Part shown: piece after piece, positions 15,034 through 17,020 of the stretch
How positions within the stretch are numbered: the first letter of the stretch is position 1
Layout: every line of letters begins with the position of its first letter
Source: an uncultured Oscillospiraceae bacterium
GTDB lineage: Bacteria; Bacillota; Clostridia; Oscillospirales; Ruminococcaceae
DNA length: 17,020 bases
Assembly: GCA_934457235.1 (NCBI GenBank)
Contig: CAKSHT010000032.1
Span: 1-17,020, forward strand
Direction of reading: 5' to 3'
Translations under genes and position numbers: made by a program
Notes under the pieces: model-generated
Told to the model about the DNA's origin: nothing
Databases searched by the model: none
What the model saw: the letters and a program-made list of their open reading frames with translations, nothing else

Positions 15034-15051
15034 TACTATGTTCCCATAGTA
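15034..15051. other. Small hairpin in front of the murA ribosome-binding site
   Basis: TACTATG (15034-15040) and CATAGTA (15045-15051) form a 7-bp stem with a four-base loop in the 57-bp gap between murG and murA, ending a few bases before the murA Shine-Dalgarno. It has no T-run, so it is not a terminator on the minus strand. It may protect or process the mRNA. Confidence 0.45.
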
Positions 15052-15071
15052 TGCCGGAGGGTGTTTTTTTG

Positions 15072-16208
15072 TTATTCTGCCTTAGCGTCCTCGCCCAGCA
15101 GGTCGAGTATCTCGCTGAGGATAGCGCCTGCCGCGTCGTTCTTAGCCGAACGGCGGGAATTCTCCTCCATCAGCGCAAGGCGGCTGCGGTCGGCGTAAAG
15201 TGCGGAAACTTCCTCGACAAGCCGTGCCTTAGTAAGGTCCTTGTCCTCGATAAGGATAGCCGCATGCGCGTCGCTGAGGGTCAGTGCGTTGTAATACTGG
15301 TGGTTCTCCGCTGCGTTAGGATAGGGCACCAGGATAGCCGGTCTGCCTATCGCCATCAGCTCCGTTATCGTCATTGCTCCGGCGCGGGAGATTATAAGGT
15401 CCGCCGCGCACATGCAGGTGTACATATTGTCGATGTAATCCCGGAAGATGTGCTTTGACTTGTCCTCATGCGCTCCGCTCTGCTCCAGGGCGCCGTAAAA
15501 CAGATCCTTGCCCTTTCCGCCGTAGGAGTGAATGTGATTTATCCCGCCGGTCTTTTCCTCCCAGGCGATAAGCTCCGCGACTGCCTCAGTTATGCGGTTC
15601 GCGCCGAGGCTTCCGCCGAACGAGAGTATCGTGAACTGGTCGGGGAGTCCCAGACGCTTCCTTGCTGCGGAACGCTCCTCAATCTCAATGTTGGAGCGTA
15701 GCGGATTACCCGTAACGACACAGTGTTCGGTGCTGCTGAGATACTTCTCAGCGTCCGCGGTGGCGAGCAGTATCTTATCCGCTTTCTTTGCAAGCATTCT
15801 GGTCGCCATGCCAGGATAGGAGTTGCTTTCGTGGGTGACGGTCTTTATTCCCATCGCAGCCGCCTGTCCAAGAACTGTTCCTGTGACGTATCCGCCGGTA
15901 CCGATCACGATATCCGGCTTGAAGTCCTTTAGTATCCTGCGGACTGCGCGTTTAGCAGCAAACAGGTATAAATACGCCGCCTTGGCGTTTCTTCCGATGT
16001 TCTGTATGGAAAGCTTCCGCTGAAATCCCGCCATCTCCACCGGCGCGAAATTGTAGCCTGCCTTTGTGACAAGACGTGCCTCCATGCCCTGCGGAGTGCC
16101 TATGAACAGTATCTCAGCCTCCGGGAATACGCTCTTGAGCTTGTCGGCTATGGCAAGCGCCGGGTTGATATGTCCGGCGGTGCCGCCGGCAGCAAATATC
16201 GCTTTCAT
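15072..16208 (-). CDS. murG: Lipid II synthase glycosyltransferase MurG
   Basis: A 378-residue membrane-associated GT-B enzyme that adds GlcNAc from UDP-GlcNAc to lipid I, giving lipid II. Seen: the N-terminal G-loop FAAGGTAGHINPALA (5-19), the second G-loop GTGGYVTG (103-110), HESNSYPGMATR (126-137), a third loop FGGSLGANRI (197-206), and the donor-site signature SRAGAMTITELMAIGRPAIL (274-293) followed by the conserved AENHQ. Length is slightly above the usual 355-365. ATG 16208 is chosen because the family starts MKxxFAAGGTAGH and AAAGGTG lies about 9 bases upstream; a GTG at 16220 would overlap that site. It begins 39 bases after the ftsW stop. Confidence 0.96.
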   Translation of the reverse strand: MKAIFAAGGTAGHINPALAIADKLKSVFPEAEILFIGTPQGMEARLVTKAGYNFAPVEMAGFQRKLSIQNIGRNAKAAYLYLFAAKRAVRRILKDFKPDIVIGTGGYVTGTVLGQAAAMGIKTVTHESNSYPGMATRMLAKKADKILLATADAEKYLSSTEHCVVTGNPLRSNIEIEERSAARKRLGLPDQFTILSFGGSLGANRITEAVAELIAWEEKTGGINHIHSYGGKGKDLFYGALEQSGAHEDKSKHIFRDYIDNMYTCMCAADLIISRAGAMTITELMAIGRPAILVPYPNAAENHQYYNALTLSDAHAAILIEDKDLTKARLVEEVSALYADRSRLALMEENSRRSAKNDAAGAILSEILDLLGEDAKAE

Positions 16209-16247
16209 TTCAGTTTTCACCTTTCGTTTTTTATTCTCAGCGGCACG

Positions 16248-17020
16248 CTAGTTCAGCTTTGCGCGCCTGGATATCGAGAGCATTAGCCCTATCTCGCACA
16301 GCAACATGAACAGCGCCGTACCGCCATAACTGAAGAACGGCATTGAAATTCCGGTATTCGGCGCTGCGGACACGTTTACGCCTATATTAAGGAACGCCTG
16401 CAATCCGACCTGCAATGAAATTCCCGTAGCCAGCATAAGCCCAAGACGGTCGTCGGATTTTCTGCCGATATAGAACCCGCGGAACACGAATATCAGGAAC
16501 AGCAGGATTATAACAACTCCGCCGATGAATCCGAATTCCTCGCAGCATACGGCGTAAACGAAGTCGTTCTGCGCCTCCGGCAGGTAGTAGTATTTCTGTG
16601 TAGAATTGTCGAAGCCCTTGCCCCAGAGTCCTCCGGATCCTACTGCAAGTACCGCCTGATATGTCTGGTAGGTATCCTTTGTGGGATCCGCCAGGGGATC
16701 GAAGGTATTGACGATTCTGTCCCAGAAGTATGTATAGTCCGAGAACATAAGCGCGATCAGCAGCAGAACAGCTCCCGCCACGAGCGCCATTACCGCATAG
16801 CGGATATTGATTCCGCCGATGTACAGCATGCATACCATGATCATACCCATAATCATGATAGCGGAAAGGTGCGGCTGCGCCATAAGCAGGACCACGATGA
16901 TTCCCAGGATTACGCCGGGCTTCAGCAGTCCGACTGTGAAGTGCCGCATTTTTGCGTAGTTCTTCGCGCCGAAATACTGGCTCGTTATGACGGACGCGCC
17001 TATGCCACCGCCTATGGCGA
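16248..17020 (-). CDS. ftsW: Septal peptidoglycan glycosyltransferase FtsW (5' end cut by window edge; start region suspect)
   Basis: FtsW is the SEDS-family polymerase that builds septal glycan from lipid II with its partner transpeptidase. The C-terminal 234 residues (from 16949) are clearly FtsW: MAQPHLSA, GSGGLWGKGF, PEAQNDFVYAVCCEEFGF, and the signature AAPNTGISMPFFSYGGTALF near the end. The stop is TAG at 16250-16248. The frame stays open to the right edge, but the 22 or so codons beyond 16952 read AIGGGIGASVITSQYFGA, which lacks the FtsW QPSE-AK element expected there and resembles MATE transporters instead. The join falls in KNYAKMR, a word plausible in both families. The last ~70 bases may therefore not belong to this gene. 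It heads the visible ftsW-murG-murA-divIB operon; the promoter lies outside the window. Confidence 0.9.
   Translation of the reverse strand, partial: AIGGGIGASVITSQYFGAKNYAKMRHFTVGLLKPGVILGIIVVLLMAQPHLSAIMIMGMIMVCMLYIGGINIRYAVMALVAGAVLLLIALMFSDYTYFWDRIVNTFDPLADPTKDTYQTYQAVLAVGSGGLWGKGFDNSTQKYYYLPEAQNDFVYAVCCEEFGFIGGVVIILLFLIFVFRGFYIGRKSDDRLGLMLATGISLQVGLQAFLNIGVNVSAAPNTGISMPFFSYGGTALFMLLCEIGLMLSISRRAKLN

Overview
The window looks chromosomal and comes from a mid-GC, Gram-positive clostridial bacterium, most like Ruminococcus or a related Oscillospiraceae genus. The evidence is a tryptophan-type T-box leader, strong GGAGG ribosome-binding sites, sigma-A promoters with 17-bp spacers, a division/cell-wall (dcw) cluster with murA between murG and divIB, and surface proteins with Thr/Ser/Ala-rich linkers and a PDTG-type wall anchor. 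All genes but one (mntP) lie on the minus strand. I see no tRNA, rRNA, CRISPR array, insertion sequence or phage gene.

Layout from left to right. (1) At 1-1229 is recQ, cut at its 3' end by the window edge. (2) At 1334-4131 is a TrpXYZ-type amino-acid ABC transporter: a lipoprotein and, unusually, one polypeptide joining permease and ATPase. It sits behind a T-box leader (about 4172-4445) whose specifier reads UGG (Trp). (3) Divergently, mntP (4791-5372, manganese efflux) follows a yybP-ykoY manganese riboswitch with its own promoter and terminator. (4) About 200 bp of hairpin-rich non-coding DNA follows, then a secreted, probably sortase-anchored protein (5625-6404). (5) Three uncharacterised genes form a probable operon at 11115-6618: a secreted, membrane-anchored beta-rich protein, a five-TM protein with an extracytoplasmic domain, and an 840-residue protein with a four-cysteine zinc-ribbon-like motif and a long disordered tail. 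(6) ftsZ (11372-12505) has its own promoter, followed rightward by divIB, murA, murG and ftsW, which runs off the right edge.

The dcw genes work together: MurG completes lipid II, MurA commits UDP-GlcNAc to peptidoglycan, FtsW polymerises septal glycan, DivIB scaffolds the divisome and FtsZ forms the ring. The two riboswitch-controlled loci handle Trp scarcity (import) and Mn excess (export).

The points most worth a second look are these: the last ~70 bases encode what resembles a MATE transporter rather than FtsW, joined at a KNYAKMR word (probable chimeric contig end); the permease-ATPase fusion; the three-gene unknown operon; the divergent FtsZ; and the unassigned structured DNA at about 5458-5564. 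I did not find a clearly new defence or mobile system.
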